Positions 1 through 12,433 of a DNA stretch of 64,000 bases are shown piece after piece. Origin of the DNA: Hypomyces perniciosus (Eukaryota; Ascomycota; Sordariomycetes; Hypocreales; Hypocreaceae); NCBI GenBank assembly GCA_008477525.1, contig SPDT01000005.1:4898001-4962000 (forward strand), given 5' to 3'. A model generated the notes under the pieces. The model was not told the origin of the DNA and did no database searches. It was given only the letters and a program-made list of their open reading frames with translations. Each line of letters starts with the position of its first letter. The stretch's first letter is position 1. The translations under genes were made by a program, and so were the position numbers.

Positions 1-2880
1 GCGATGGCTGGTCTAGACTCCAGAAGCACACATCCGAGCATGGAAGATGTAACGATAATCCAGGCAAGTCAATCATGATCGCCCGGGGAACTTGATGCAG
101 CAACCTGCAGTTGGTACTGCTGAACCTTGTTGCATGCAGAATATGATAAATGAGACCCGACCAGACGGACGGCGTATTCATGGATGCATATACGAAGCAA
201 TACTACCTTGTGACGCTACCCAACACCTGCATGCTGACTGGGGTGATATGATTTGTGGTAACTTCCTCCACCTGGTATCCAATAGTAAATCAGCTCACCT
301 CCACAACTTGGACAGTTCATCGGAGCTTAAGGTTGCTCCAGCTCGTGTACGCATCTTTCCTCGTTTTCTCACTATTCAGCTTATTCCACTTCGTAAGGCG
401 ACAGCAATTCTCTAGTTGCTTTTCGGGGACAAGCGTAAAGGAGTGATACTATTTACAACACCCTCTTGCTGGATATCTAATAGGCTATGCTGAGAGCGCC
501 CTCCGTTATCACCCTATAAAGTCAGCTGCAACGTAAACCTGCAAAAAGCGGGATATTAGTAGCCAATGTGATAGCAGTTATGACAGTCCATCGCGCGTTT
601 GCCATAAATATACCATGAGTTTGATTGGTCAAATCGAAGCTTAGCAAGAGCCTTACCATATATGTACATTGTCATACAGAAAATATAAATAAGCCACATC
701 GGACAATTACCGGAAGTGTACACTTCGCTTTCATTGGCCTGGTACTCCGTACACCGGTTTCAAATACATGCAATTTGACTGTTTGCGGCTTCTAGAGCTA
801 TGAAGCCCTTGCAATATAGACTATGGAATTAAATAATGGTACTGAAACATTGAAGATACAAATGAGAGGACTATGCAATTTATAATGTTAATATTTTCAT
901 ATGAACTCATTTGTGATATTCCCTCATTGGAACGGTAGTCTTATGAGGGAAGCAATAGGGTCTGAAAGGACACTGACAGGAAATAAGCTGGAGATAAACA
1001 ACCAGACGTCAACACATGTGAATATTGATCTCTAAGCCTCTCCGCTTCTCGAAAAAGAAGGTGAGCTCATTATTCAGCTGTTTGAAAGCATGTAGCTAGC
1101 TGTTGGCTGCCATGATATCATGACCTGTTTCCTGACATACATCATTGATTCGTTTTTCCTCGGAATAGGTAGCACTGTATTAGTTGTCATGTCATGAACT
1201 GTATGAAATATTGTTGATACGCCATTAAAAATTCCAGCATCTCCTTTGTTGGGGGTAAGTTGCCCACACCTTGTTTGTCACATGTTATTCCCCAACGCCC
1301 AACGACATAAAGGGCTGTAATTTTCTCATTGCTAGATATTCATCATCATCTATTATCTTTCGGTCTCATCACTAATCTGGCCATGCGTCCCTTTATATGT
1401 GATATTCGACTCGCAGGTAAAGTAGAGTAGTTTGACTCGTTTGATATGTTCATAAAGGAAACTGGCAGGTCTAGAGACGGCACTCGAAAATGCTATTAAC
1501 TTGTTTCTTTGAGGAAGTATTCGAACCGACCTGCCCTGACACATTTGCTAACGTGTTTGTCCCCACCTTTTTACCTTCCACAACGACCTTCCGGCTCTAC
1601 GGAATCTGCCTCTGCGATGATTCCCGTCAACCAAGTGTAAGCACGGAGCCCTTATGCCATTTTCCATTATAGGTAATTATCTAGTCTAACTAATAATGCA
1701 CTTATATAACGTTCTAGTGCGCCTTCCAGCCTTCCAGCCTTCCAACATTGTTATCTTGCTGTTTGGTAGGTTGGTGTGTGTTTGGGTACACGTGTTTGCC
1801 GGCAACAAACCCTACGAAATTTTATATTCGTTAGCCTCTAAATTCGTTTCCTTGGAATCCTTGATTGATAATAGTTCCCTAATCAATCCTATTATTCTAT
1901 CTATGAATTGCGGGCGCTCCCGGCTCTGCGTTTTCTTTTTCAGAGTCACAAACCCTGCCCTCCAACTCATCTAGACCTACTTCCTGTGAAGGTAAGCGTT
2001 ATGGCAAAATTGTAGGCTTGCTGCGCTGCAAAGTAACCGGTTATCCTGGGCTATATACATGATACGACAAGACCATTGCACCAACCTACCATTTCCTGCA
2101 GAGGGAATGAGCCAATATGGAGTGGCTGGGAATTTGTTTTGTTCGAACAATATTGGAACCTACTTCCAATAATATAACAGAAAAGACTGTCTCGGCGGAT
2201 TCCACAGTAAAACTTCGCGGCAACCATGTAGTATGCGGAAAGGAGCAGTGCGAATGATCACCCTTGCGGCCTCGTAGTAGACATGTCTTGGAAATATACC
2301 CATATATCTGAATTTTTTTATGCAAGGAATGAATTCCAGCTCATGAATCACATAGGTTACTCCGCAACGCCGGCGGGGGAATCATGTCAAGGGATGCACA
2401 TCAGTCGCAAGGGACAATGTCTTACATTTCCTTGTCTCTCCTCAGCACGTCCATTTCCGGCGATGCCTGTATTCCAACACAACGGGCCGTGGTTGGTTGT
2501 ATACTCGCCTCCGAGATCTCAGTTTCCCTTCACATCTCAGTGTCACAGTAGCAACCCCTTTTCTCCCCCTCACTTGAACTTAGAAGCTCATATACTAGAT
2601 CTATCCACAGCCAACAATGTCTTATGTTTATTTCCAGCACCCTTGCCGCTGGGGACATTCCATTCCGCACTGCTATTTGGGCACATTGAGTCTCAGGGAG
2701 TACGCATGAGTCGTGCTGAGGAGAACGAGGCGCCCTTTTGCGTGAGATGTAAGGAATTTCCGCTTTAATGTCTGAAAAATGTCTTGTTCTCAGCAGGGCC
2801 ATCATGTGTTGGGGGGTTAAGAGTCATGTAATTTCGTCCGAGGAGACGGGGACATAACTCGATGAAGCTGTCGTTGAAAC
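1..2880. other. Gene-free region, no recognised content
   Basis: No open frame here shows a recognisable domain or a convincing exon structure on either strand. The region is fairly AT-rich with many stops, as in decayed fungal intergenic DNA. Visible small structures are a short CCTTCCAG tandem (about 1722-1743) and one copy of the dispersed 9-mer TACTCCGTA (743-751). The longest open frame (2283-2768, +) has no recognised motif, and its antisense is also open, so I do not call it. A remote transposon relic cannot be excluded by eye. Confidence 0.6.
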
Positions 2881-2889
2881 ATAAATAGG
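2881..2889 (+). promoter_or_regulatory. TATA-like element of the hydrophobin gene
   Basis: The sequence ATAAATAGG lies about 120 bases upstream of the hydrophobin ATG. It is followed by a pyrimidine-rich leader (CATCTTCTTATCGCTC...) and an AAA-ATG start context, typical of strongly expressed fungal structural genes. Inferred from position and sequence only. Confidence 0.45.
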
Positions 2890-3009
2890 CTTGCCTGTCT
2901 ATCCGGCAGTGACTTGCCTTTCTCCATCCACACACATCATTCACTTAACTCACGCATTCATCACATCTTCTTATCGCTCTTTCATACCCATCAACTTCAA
3001 TCATCCAAA

Positions 3010-3424
3010 ATGAAGTTCCTCGCTATTGTCGCTTTGTTTATCTCCCTGGTCATCGCTGTGCCCACCGAAGAGGGAGTCACCCTCACTCGCCGCGACAGTG
3101 GCTGTGGGGGTGGTCTCTACAGCAATCCTCAGTGCTGTGGCGCAACGGTTCTTGGTCTTGCTAGTCTCGACTGCTCCTCTCGTATGCCTCCTTGATCAAC
3201 CCCGTACTATGATTGCACTGTTGACTTGCATCCAGCCAAGGATATCCCTACATCTGACAAGACGCTTGCGAGCATCTGTCAAAAGGAGGCCAAGTCGGGC
3301 AAGTGCTGTGCTATCCCGGTTGTAAGTTAATTCTCGACTCTCTCGTGCGTGTCTGTTCTAATTACTCATTGTTCAACAGGCGAACATTGGAGTTCTGTGT
3401 ACCGACTCTGCTCCCAAGAAGTGA
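3010..3424 (+). CDS. Class II hydrophobin
   Basis: Small secreted amphipathic protein that self-assembles at air-water interfaces and coats spores and aerial hyphae. Three exons (3010-3181, 3236-3321, 3380-3424) with GT-AG introns give 100 aa. The N-terminus MKFLAIVALFISLVIAVP is a clear signal peptide, followed by a short propeptide ending near TRR. The mature part has the eight-cysteine pattern C-CC-C-C-CC-C: SGC, QCC, LDC, SIC, KCC and VLC. GLYSNPQCC and the close spacing are the class II (HFB-like) signature rather than class I. The start is fixed by the signal peptide and the leader context. A TATA-like element lies about 120 bases upstream. Class II hydrophobins are known mainly from Sordariomycetes and Leotiomycetes, which supports the lineage guess. 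Confidence 0.93.
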
Positions 3425-3650
3425 ACGACTTTCTTGGCTCCATGCTCGTGCTACCATCAGGCGCGCCATTTAACGAGAGAGCAGGGATGGACTAGGATGG
3501 GTCAAACTCTTAGGGGTGGAAAATTGGGCCTTTTCACTTCCATGATCGTGATTGTAAGGGTGGTGAGCCAGTCTAGAGTAAATACAGTTTTTCGCCAAGA
3601 TATCTGGCCATAACAGCCATTCTAATTCCATCCACATAATATAGTGCTGT

Positions 3651-6113
3651 TTAACTTGCCCCTAAGCGAATATCATGAAGTTTGCGTATCTTGTTTATGA
3701 CTCTCGCTTCATTGTGTAAATCCACCAATACCCAGTTCGCACGACGAACAATCTTTAGCACAGCCCAGAGCGCGAGGAAAACAAGGATCTGGAGGGGGAA
3801 ATGTTAGCGCCATGAGCTAAATCTTTCCGGATATGCATCTTACTATAAGGTATGATGAAAGAAACGGTGAGACTTGAAACCCATTCCATTGTTTGGCTCC
3901 ATCAACCACTGTCAAGATGAAAAGACAGCCCGCCAACGCCACATAAGCAAGAAACGGCTGTAGATGGCTTCGGTAGGGATAGTCGTTGTAGTCTTCTTGG
4001 TCCCAGCGCCGTACCTGTGCTATCCGTTGCGCCTGAAGCGCTGCACGATGCCTGTATATGCTGATGAAATGATTCAGTCAATTGCTCTCCCAACACTTAG
4101 TTGACCTGGTCGGCATCCTCCTACTTACCAGTGATAAAACCGAATGAAGGCCCAACATTCACAGGCCCATACAATAATAACGCCAACCGAACCCATAGTG
4201 GCAAGAATATCGACGAACTATACACAATTAGCCAAGATTCGTAGTCATCGACTCCGAGTGGTGACTGACAATGTCGATTCCATTCCCACCCTGTAACTGC
4301 AAGAATGGAACCCAACAAAACGCTAGAGCAGAGAATATAAGAGCCCTCATGGGTACTTTGCGGCGGTTGGTCCTACCGAACCACGCAAGCATGCGCAGTA
4401 GCTTAGGCTGTCCACTGCCACCATCCAGCCCACTGGTCAGACCAAACAAAGTCCTTGACGCAACATATAGATTGGTGTTACAGCACGTTAGAGCTGTGAA
4501 GATCAGAAACACGTTGAATACGTCGTCTAGATAGGGTATAGATGTCTCCTGCGCAATTGACACGAATACAGAGACTGAGTTACGCTGCTTCCCTTCTGAT
4601 TCGCTGCCCTGGTCACCGCTGATCCAGCTGAGATGAGGGAGTCGAGGGTCATCGCGGGATATGTTGAAGGTCACTAGCAAGCCGGTGAGAACATAGGCTA
4701 AGGTGAAGATGACGGGCATGTATACGGCTGAGAACTTGACCGTCTTGCCGATTAATAGTTGCTGGTCGGATCGTGTAGATAGGCCTGTGGGTATACGCTG
4801 TCCCTGTTTGTCTGGCCATCGGGCTTCAAGCGCTGAGGCTGACACTATCTCAACGCCGACGTAGGCAAAAGTTGCAATGGATAAACACATGCTTCTTCTG
4901 GTAAGGAAGCCATTGGGACGGAAAGGGGAAATTTGTAACGTACAATAAGCTAGTAATCCAGTTTGGCGCGACTGTCTTGTCATAGTCGGTTGGTGACTGC
5001 CAGTCTGCAACATCATCAGTGGGATATCGACTTGAAGCCAACATAGAAGCCACTCACATTGAACGCCAATTGCTCCATCCTTCCTACCGACTGGTTCCTA
5101 TTTTAGCATTTGCTGATGTGAATTCTCAGAATGTAAGATAATACTCACCTCCAACGTTGATCGCGATCAGGGTAGAGACAACGATGAGAAGAAAAACTAG
5201 TTTGATGCTACTGCCAATCACCTCTATCCACCCATAGATCTTATCTAGCATTAGGAGTCGTTCGTGAGTAATATGGATTAATACTCACCTCGACTCGAAA
5301 GCTGTTGATGACAACTAAAATGACTGGAACCAGGACATAAACGACACCCGCATCAATGCCCTTGTCCTGGCCCTGGCCCCAGAAATGGATCTCTGCAGCC
5401 AAAGTCGCGATTATTGCGGCAAAAGAAACCGAATATGTGAACCTGAGAACGCCATGTGAGAACTTATGTGCATTTTTGACGCATATGCATGGCTTGTGTA
5501 CATACCAATATGCAACTCCGACAGCAATACCCAGCTCAACGTCGACAAACTCGCTCACATAGACAGCTAATGCACCCGGGATGGGCCATATGCACAGCAT
5601 TTCTGTGATGCATTGCATAACAGCCCATGCTAGAAATCCGGGGAGCAAATACGACAAGAGTACGGCGAGAGGCCCACCTAGCTCCAGGATTTGTCCTCCT
5701 CGCCAGTAGAGGCCAGTTCCGAGAGTCGCATTGACAGTAATCATCTAAGCAGACATAATTAGCATTGGTGTACCGAAATTGAGCCTATGAATTGCTCCCG
5801 AATTCAAGATATTATATCCGGGTGTGAGTGAACGTACAGCTAGTTGTAATCCTCCGAGCTTCCGAGCAACTGTACGCTCATTATTAGGTATCACAACAAC
5901 CACCTTTTCTCTCCTTGCGAAACCGTCATTGATCTCCTTGCTTGTCTCTTCTGTATTCGGGGTCGTCTGGGTGGTGTTTGTTGAGGATATCTGAGGCGGA
6001 TCGATGAGCCTACTGAAGACTGCGCGATAACTACCCGGGATAGTCTCCGCTGTGGGTCGCCGTGCTTCCGGGACCCAGTCCGGGAACCAGTCGAACTCTT
6101 GCGGACCCGACAT
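3651..6113 (-). CDS. Yeast-type amino acid permease (APC superfamily), multi-intron
   Basis: Plasma-membrane amino acid transporter of the fungal APC family. The cytosolic N-terminus starts at 6113 with MSGPQEFDWFPDWVPEA; exon 1 ends near 5838. Exon 2 starts at 5744 (MITVNATLGTGLYWRGGQ) and carries the conserved GTGLYWRGGQ/LGGP region of TM1 and PGFLAWAVMQCITEMLCIWP of TM2-3. Further exons give TYSVSFAAIIATLAAEIHFW, the VVINSFRVE segment, an AYVGVEIVSASALEAR helix and late TM segments. The last exon ends ...KLHDIRLGAS at 3651. About eight to nine short introns are needed. One acceptor near 5085 is ambiguous, because the reading GVGRKDGAIGVQ needs the second of two nearby AGs. All frames can be joined, so the gene looks intact. 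Substrate cannot be told from sequence. Confidence 0.85.
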
Positions 6114-7024
6114 GACCGCATTAGGAAGCTTCGCGAATATGCCTCAGAATCTTGACCAGAGTGACATGTAAAGCAGAAGGAGAAAAAGAGGCATGGATGT
6201 GGCCATAAGGAAAGACCAATGGTACTCCAGACGGATGTGTGCCATTAAAGACAGGACGCAGTGCCACACAAAACGGGAGCCTATTTGGTGAAGGGGATGA
6301 GGCTCGCGGATTCAGCCTAGTTACCGTGTGGCGGTCCGCCCAATCCCTTGCCTGACGTACCTACGCATCTCCATGTGATTTTGGGGGTGATAAACTTGAA
6401 CTAGTGGAATTCTAGTGTCAGCCGCATCATCCTAGACAGCCTTCATCAATCATCTTCACTTCAGCGATAAGCGGATGTGGCGACCAGATGGTATAGTCTG
6501 TTTTTATAGGCTGAAGGTCTCGTGTCATCCCGTCTGAAAGCACACCCCCTTATCGTTGTTATCCCGAATGGGCTGAAAACATTGATGGAACTGCTGGGTC
6601 GCACAGACCGGCGAAAACAAGACCCCTCAGTAGTGATTCCAGCCTCACAGCTTCATTTGTTGGGCTGTAGGTGTGGTTACATTTGTTCAGCTGCCCATTG
6701 AAGTGAGGCGCCCTCATTCGCCGCCTCGCGCGGCCGAACCAATAAGTCGAAAGAGATATTACTCCTCGCGACACCCTCCGACGAGATGAGGCGTTCGCGC
6801 TGCTTCATCTTGCTAACTGATAAGGCGGCCAGCCAGTTGCCTCCGTGCTCGTGACGTGGCACTCGTCTCGTGAGAAAGTGAATCCCCAGTCCTATGTTTT
6901 CGTCTACGCTCTGGTGGCAAGAGTCTCAAAGTGTTATTAAGCCAACGCGATCGTTGACCTTGACGTACTCCGTAGCTCAATATTAATCGTCTTCTATGAT
7001 CACGACTCGTGTACCAGCTTGGCC
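6114..7024. other. Intergenic region between permease and CorA-like gene
   Basis: No supported gene. This includes the upstream region of the permease. One copy of the 9-mer TACTCCGTA lies at 6966-6974. Short antisense open frames (6559-6862) show no motif. Confidence 0.6.
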
Positions 7025-7261
7025 ATGAAAGGCGAACGGCAAGCGCAGGAACTGCAAGTAACGCAAAACGTCACCAACAAATACCTGAAGAGAACTAGTT
7101 TGGAGAGGCTTCTCAAGGGTCTCTTCCCCGGACAAACCGATTTCAAGATTCGAGTATGCCATCTCCAGTTTTTTTTCCCCGCGTTATTTTAGGCCAAGAA
7201 CACGCTGCTGAAGCAAGGTGCAGATGAAAGACGACCAATGGTGCTTCACAGTACCATCTAA
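7025..7261 (+). CDS. Possible small two-exon gene, unknown function
   Basis: Tentative. An ATG at 7025 opens 43 codons (MKGERQAQELQVTQNV...) ending in LERLLKGLFPGQTDFKIR. A GT-AG gap (7154-7192, only 39 nt, with a poly-T tract before the acceptor) joins in phase to a second exon ending at a TAA at 7259-7261, giving 65 aa. The charged, helix-prone sequence and the FPGQTDFKIR ending look protein-like rather than random, but I do not recognise a family. The intron would be unusually short. It could equally be the 5' stump of a decayed gene. Confidence 0.25.
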
Positions 7262-7707
7262 GGTGAACGAGGTGGGTTCCTGGTTCCTAGAGTGGCCAAG
7301 AGGCGATTTGCTAATGATGGATGCTTCATCACAGGACTTCATAAAGTAAGCCGAACAGCCTACCCACCTGCATTTTGACAATCGAAAGGCGCAGTATTGA
7401 CAAGTTTGTCCCATCAGCAATGTGAGAGATCAATAATAAACACGAGTCCAATATGTGAACCGAGGCACATGCAGCCAATGAGACATGGCTGGACGGAGGG
7501 CATTGCCGTGGCGCAGCGTATCAGGCATTCCCGTAGGCGGCATTTGGACATGGACAATAATGTGATGAAGGCAGCTTGACCGAACATTTGTGTGTATAAA
7601 ACTTGGACAGACAAAAATACGAAAATCTTTGCTATAGCTCTCTGAAGTAGCCAGTCTACTACTGCTATTATTAGCCTTTGCCTTTTTGACTCACCGAAAA
7701 AGAAGAG

Positions 7708-9271
7708 ATGGAGCTTCTAGATCGCTGCTTTGTCGACGAGCTTCGTGAGCCTGTGAAGCTCATCGATGTCTTCACAGACCGTGAATCGCCAGAAGGCGCA
7801 ACAGCCACACGATCGCAAAATTTTGCCAACCAGCAAGAACTGAGCACCTATATTGACGATGCGACAAATCGAGATTATTCCTGTCGCTTCATGTATGACT
7901 CCCTCTTGATCTGCTGAGTATCTGAATTCCTTCTGTCGCTAATCCTGGTATTCAGCTCCATATGTCAGCGTAATTCCTGGCAGCCTCTACAAATCACCAG
8001 GCCCATGCTTAGCCGAATCGTCTCAACACATGAGATGAGCGAGTCTTTCTGGGACTTGCCATCGTGCTTCTACCACCGCAATCTCAAGCTTGAAGAAGCC
8101 TTCTGTCTCCCATACACTCAATCTCGAGACGGGCCATGGATCGGTGAACATGACTCAGCAGTACCTCACGGAGCAGCCTCTGACATCAGGAGCAGAAATC
8201 TCATACACAATCCGTTATCCCGAACTCAAGCAGGGCGAGGATGAACCGGAGTGGACCGTACGACAGAGCGGCATCTATCACCGCTTCAACATTGACACCC
8301 GCCAAATCGTCTTTGTGCTCTTCAGTCCGACGCCCAACTCCAAGGTCCACATTATGGCAGAGGAGCAGTTGCAAAATCGCAACCTCCAGGTCGAGAATTC
8401 ATTATTCTGGCTACACGATTTGTTGTTCTCAGCCCATCTGCCCGCTTGGCGGCAATACACCACGTCCCAGGAGCACCAGTTCCTGCCCATTGTGAGAAGA
8501 GCAGCATCCAAGCCGAAGAAGGATGCTAATATATCTTGTTCATGTAGGCAAATAGGACCTTTGCTACCTTCATCGATGAGCCTCTGCGTATCGGCTACGA
8601 CAATCTAAGTACTCTAATTAGCCTTGAAAGCAGATTCCTCCAGATCAACACCCTGCTTGCATCCACATCCGATGTTCTACGAGGCCTCGTAGGCTTCCTT
8701 GAAGACCTGGAGGAACAACCACAGCCAGCATCAGATCCCGGAAAGTTCACAAATAAGCATCGGCAATGTATGGCGTATACCAGCACTGCAACATATCTAC
8801 AGCAGCGCACGCAGACAACAGCACAGCTTCTGGCCAATACGCTCTCGTTCCGAGACCAAGTCATCGCCAAGGAACAAAACGCAAATATGCTTCAGCTGAA
8901 TAAGTCGGCCGTCTTCATCACCACTGTGACTCTGATATACGTTCCCGCATCCTTTGTTGCCGTGAGTACCGAATCCCAGGATGAATGATCATCGTCGCTC
9001 TTCCGCTAACATCTGATAGACCTTCTTCGGCATGAACTTCTTCGGTTTCGATCAGGACAATGGCCGTATTGTCGGCACCACAATTATATGGATATACGTC
9101 GTTTGCACCCTGGGTCTTACCGCCATATCCGTCATCTTCTATTACTGGCTTGTCCAACATGATGGACTGCTCTTCCGGCGATTGGCACCAAAAGTGCGGA
9201 AACGAGATTGGACGAGCTTGAACTTTGGACTCAGACGCAGGGGCACCACAAGCACAGATTTAACGGTTTAA
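7708..9271 (+). CDS. CorA-like divalent metal transporter (fungal)
   Basis: Membrane protein with the fungal CorA-like architecture: a long soluble N-terminal domain and two C-terminal helices. Five exons fit: 7708-7892, 7956-8143, 8190-8491, 8548-8961 and 9020-9271, giving 446 aa. The N-terminal region has SICQRNSWQPLQIT and ISYTIRYPE; a helical stalk follows (LLASTSDVLRGLVGFL to LSFRDQVIAKEQNANMLQ). TM1 is SAVFITTVTLIYVPASFVATFF, directly followed by GMNFF, the CorA GMN loop. TM2 is WIYVVCTLGLTAISVIFYYW. Intron 2 (8144-8189) is only 46 nt but restores frame and has a CTGAC branch site; without it the gene would be frameshifted. The stop lies 27 bases from the stop of the convergent kinase gene. 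Ion specificity is unknown; many fungal members are uncharacterised. Confidence 0.85.
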
Positions 9272-9298
9272 TTGACCGTCAACAATCCTATCCTTCTT

Positions 9299-12200
9299 TC
9301 ATCTCACTCCATCCGTGCCTGAAAGGCAAACTTTGTACATCTTGGGCCGGTTGGCGCCCGTCAAAGTCGCGATGAGGGCAAAATTCTGGCCATTCTCCTC
9401 GAATACCACACCAGTAAATTCGTCTCCATATGAAAGGCCTGAAAAATGTGCTATCTCTCGTACAGAGAGTTCCACACCTGGCTGGGGCGTTGCAATCTCC
9501 AGGAGAAGTACCCTGTGGTTGGCCGTTGACGTCCCCAGGGCCAAGAATTTCTCATCATGCATGCCTGCTATGAGCTTGAGGATGCGAAAATTTGGAATTT
9601 CTTTCTGAATATTGTCGATGGGGTCGTTACCGGTGAAGGTTTGAATGTGAAAGCGCTTTTCGCGTGTGACTACAGCGCAGGTGGCTCCATCTCGGAATGG
9701 GCAAAAGGTGGTGAAGAAACCTGCCGTACCGCTGCTGTCAAATCCCTTTCCGGGGCTGTTAGGATGATTTTCTTCGCGGTATAAAAAAAAGTGGTATCTC
9801 AACTTACCCGTGATTCTATGAAGAGTGTATCTATGGTTGAGTTGATCAGCGAAATATGCATGATCGGAATCTTGTGTTCGCGACTCCTGGCCGTGAGATC
9901 GGGTCGAATAACCAAATGAACATCATGCTCGTCCGAGATCGTTAGATCAATAACGTCTGCTGCTGGCCAGCTTAATTCCACTATTCTCCAAGGGTTGGTT
10001 GGTGTACTGTGGTTCCTCGTTGACCCAACCACCACACCCTCTGTTGACACACTGGGCCTGTGAAATGATGAGCCTTGGAAAGGGAGCTATCTAGGAATGT
10101 GTGCAAGAACATACCGCGGTGTTGCCAGCGCAATGAGATCTGATACGGAAGCACAAAGAAGTGAGCCTGGGCGGCTATCACCGTCTTGGTGACGCAGAAC
10201 ACAGGCTAGCATTTGGCTATTTGGTGAGATGGACACTTTTTGTATTTCGGGGAACGGAAGGACAACACGAGTCAAACTCAAGCGATTCAAATCAGCATCG
10301 ACGGGAACTCCGGCGTGCAGGTCAAATATGTAGACCTACGTAGAACTGTTAGCATCACTGGAGTGAGAGATGTGCAGAGACATAGTAGTCGTGCACTCAC
10401 CACGCTGCGACCCGTTGTAGATGCAATCAGATACTCATTTGTCAAACTGATGCTCTTCCAAAAGGATTCTGTTGCGTCGAGAGAGTACTCAGCCGATCGC
10501 GTCAAGTCATGCCCTTCCCTGTGGCCCTGTCGCGGGATCAGCGATTGAGATGAGAAGAGAACGATCTTGACATCGGTCCAGTAGGCCACAAGCATCGCAT
10601 CTGGGGAGATGGCACAGCCTTTGAACGATTCGTTGGATGATAGAGACCATTCGTTGACATTTCCTTGGGACGCTGATTGCTTTCTGCTGTATGTAAAAGT
10701 CAGTGACGGGGCGTTCAAAGGAAGCAAGTGACTAAAGCAGAGCGTACATACCGTGGGAACAAGCTATTCCAGGCAAAATTTGTTGGGATTTCCAGTCTCA
10801 TATCCAGTGGGAAATTCGCCTCGCCCTTTGTATCCTCGGGGCTTGTGTATATCTTGTACGTTTGTGCCAGCAAGCCCTTTACCTTCTTTGCACTCATTCG
10901 ATCAGACGGGTCAATCAGCAAAACGGATCTTTCCAGGTTTCTCAGGATAAACTTGACTGCCTGTCCCTCCCTAGGGTCTCGTGTCTCTGCCTTTTTGACA
11001 AGTTGCGTGTGCCATTTGCTAACTTCATCGTGTACCCGCGTGGGGTTAAATCGGTGCCCTCGCAAGAAGAAGCGATCGTAGCCATCTGCATCGCGATGCT
11101 GGATACGGGCCTCCTGTTATGCGGTGACGCCCTTGTGTCCATCTTGAAGATACGAGAAAACCACGCTGAGCACGCACCCAAGAGACCAGACATCACTGCC
11201 CGTTTTCATGTGTGGGATGGCTTTGATGGATTCCGGTGCGAGGTAAGTTCCTTCGCCACGCCGATTGAGAGTTGGCGATAGGGTCGAGTTTTGGATCTTC
11301 CGACGTTGAACAAACAAACTGTTGAAGTCCCTTTCCCTTTCACCACCTTGGCTGCTGTGTCGTATCTTTACTCGCGACATGCCGAAATCGCTGAGTTTCC
11401 AGATTGGTCTAAAGTGGTCATTCTCCTTCTTCACGAAGACGAGGATGTTACTGGGTGTCAGGTCCATGTGATAACACACCATGTCCTCCAACTCGGGTGT
11501 CTTCATTCCGCTGTGGAGGTAATTGAGTCCATCGGCGAGCCCCTCAGCGGAGCGAATGATTTCTGCTTTCGCCTCTCTTGTGTTCGGTCTCGTTCGGTGA
11601 TTCTCCATCATGTACGATCGGAGATCGCAAACCGCAAGCTCCATGAACAAACTATAATTGTTGCCGATGGACAGGCTGCCAAAACTTTCGACGATATTGA
11701 CGTGGCCTTTGGAAGACTGAGTGAGAATCTTCTTCATGATCTCATGTTCGTCTCGAACACGAACATTCTCAGTCAAGGTGTAATCTTTGCGTGCCATCCA
11801 CATGGGCGCAGTATTGTAGCCGAATTCTGTGTCAGGGTCCTCAAAGTGACCAGCGGCGATTCTGACTCGGAATACCTTGCCGAATGAGCCCTCTCCGAGG
11901 GGTGATTCCTCCAGGTATGGGAGACGTCGACTCGTCAGGCTGGGCAGGGAAACCTCCTCGCCCTTGCGAAGCGTGACAGCCTGGAAACAGGCCTGCTTCG
12001 CAAAGAACTTGTCCGCATCGACATGGTTCCCAAATATCCCAGCAAGTTGCTTGAGATCCGCCGGCAGGGGACCTATCACTGTCCCTCTCCGGTCGCGAAC
12101 GGGCCAAGCACAAGTGGCCACAAGCTTGGTGACAAAGGCTCTGGCTGCACCGATACTGCAAGTTGCAAATACCAGAGTAGCAAGAAATTCTTGCAGCTGT

Positions 12201-12433
12201 CTTTCTTTGAGTCTTTCAACAAAGTCCTGCTCTGTTATTTGTAGTTGCGATTCTGCTGGGGCAACGTTCAAGGAGAGACTGCGGAAGAAGAGCTGCAAAT
12301 TGCCATCATGCAGCACCTGGACAGCGGTGCCTCTTGCGGCAAATCTGAGACTCTCGTCGTTTTTCCTTTCCAACCTCTTGACCAGCTGGCCATAAATCTC
12401 GTCGCATACGCTGGTGTACGTGATTGGCGCCAT
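9299..12433 (-). pseudogene. Protein kinase with probable beta-propeller C-terminus, interrupted by one in-frame TAA
   Basis: Starting at 12433 (MAPITYTSVCDEIYGQLVKR), about 165 residues of unrecognised N-terminal domain precede a protein kinase domain. It has the glycine loop LGEGSFGKVFRV, a lysine in MARKDY, catalytic YHMDLTPSNIL (HMD in place of HRD), DFGMSR, YLAPES and SDVWSLGCV. At codon 439 a TAA (11117-11119) interrupts the frame: SYLQDGHKGVTA-stop-QEARIQHRDADGYDRFF. The same frame then continues through the kinase C-lobe and into further exons joined by normal introns (for example near 10740), ending at 9299. That C-terminal half has repeated short segments such as CAISPDAMLVAYW and VSISPNSQMLACVLR, which resemble WD40/propeller blades. 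No in-frame intron removes the TAA. One base change (CAA or TAC/TAT to TAA) explains it. It could be a recent pseudogene, a polymorphic null allele, a truncated kinase, or a sequencing error. Confidence 0.8.

Noticed and set aside
1510..1535. tRNA-like GGTTCGAATAC on the minus strand
   Set aside because: B-box-like word only. No A box or stems around it.
2283..2768. 161-codon plus-strand frame before the hydrophobin
   Set aside because: No motif, odd composition, and the opposite strand is also open. Nothing supports expression.
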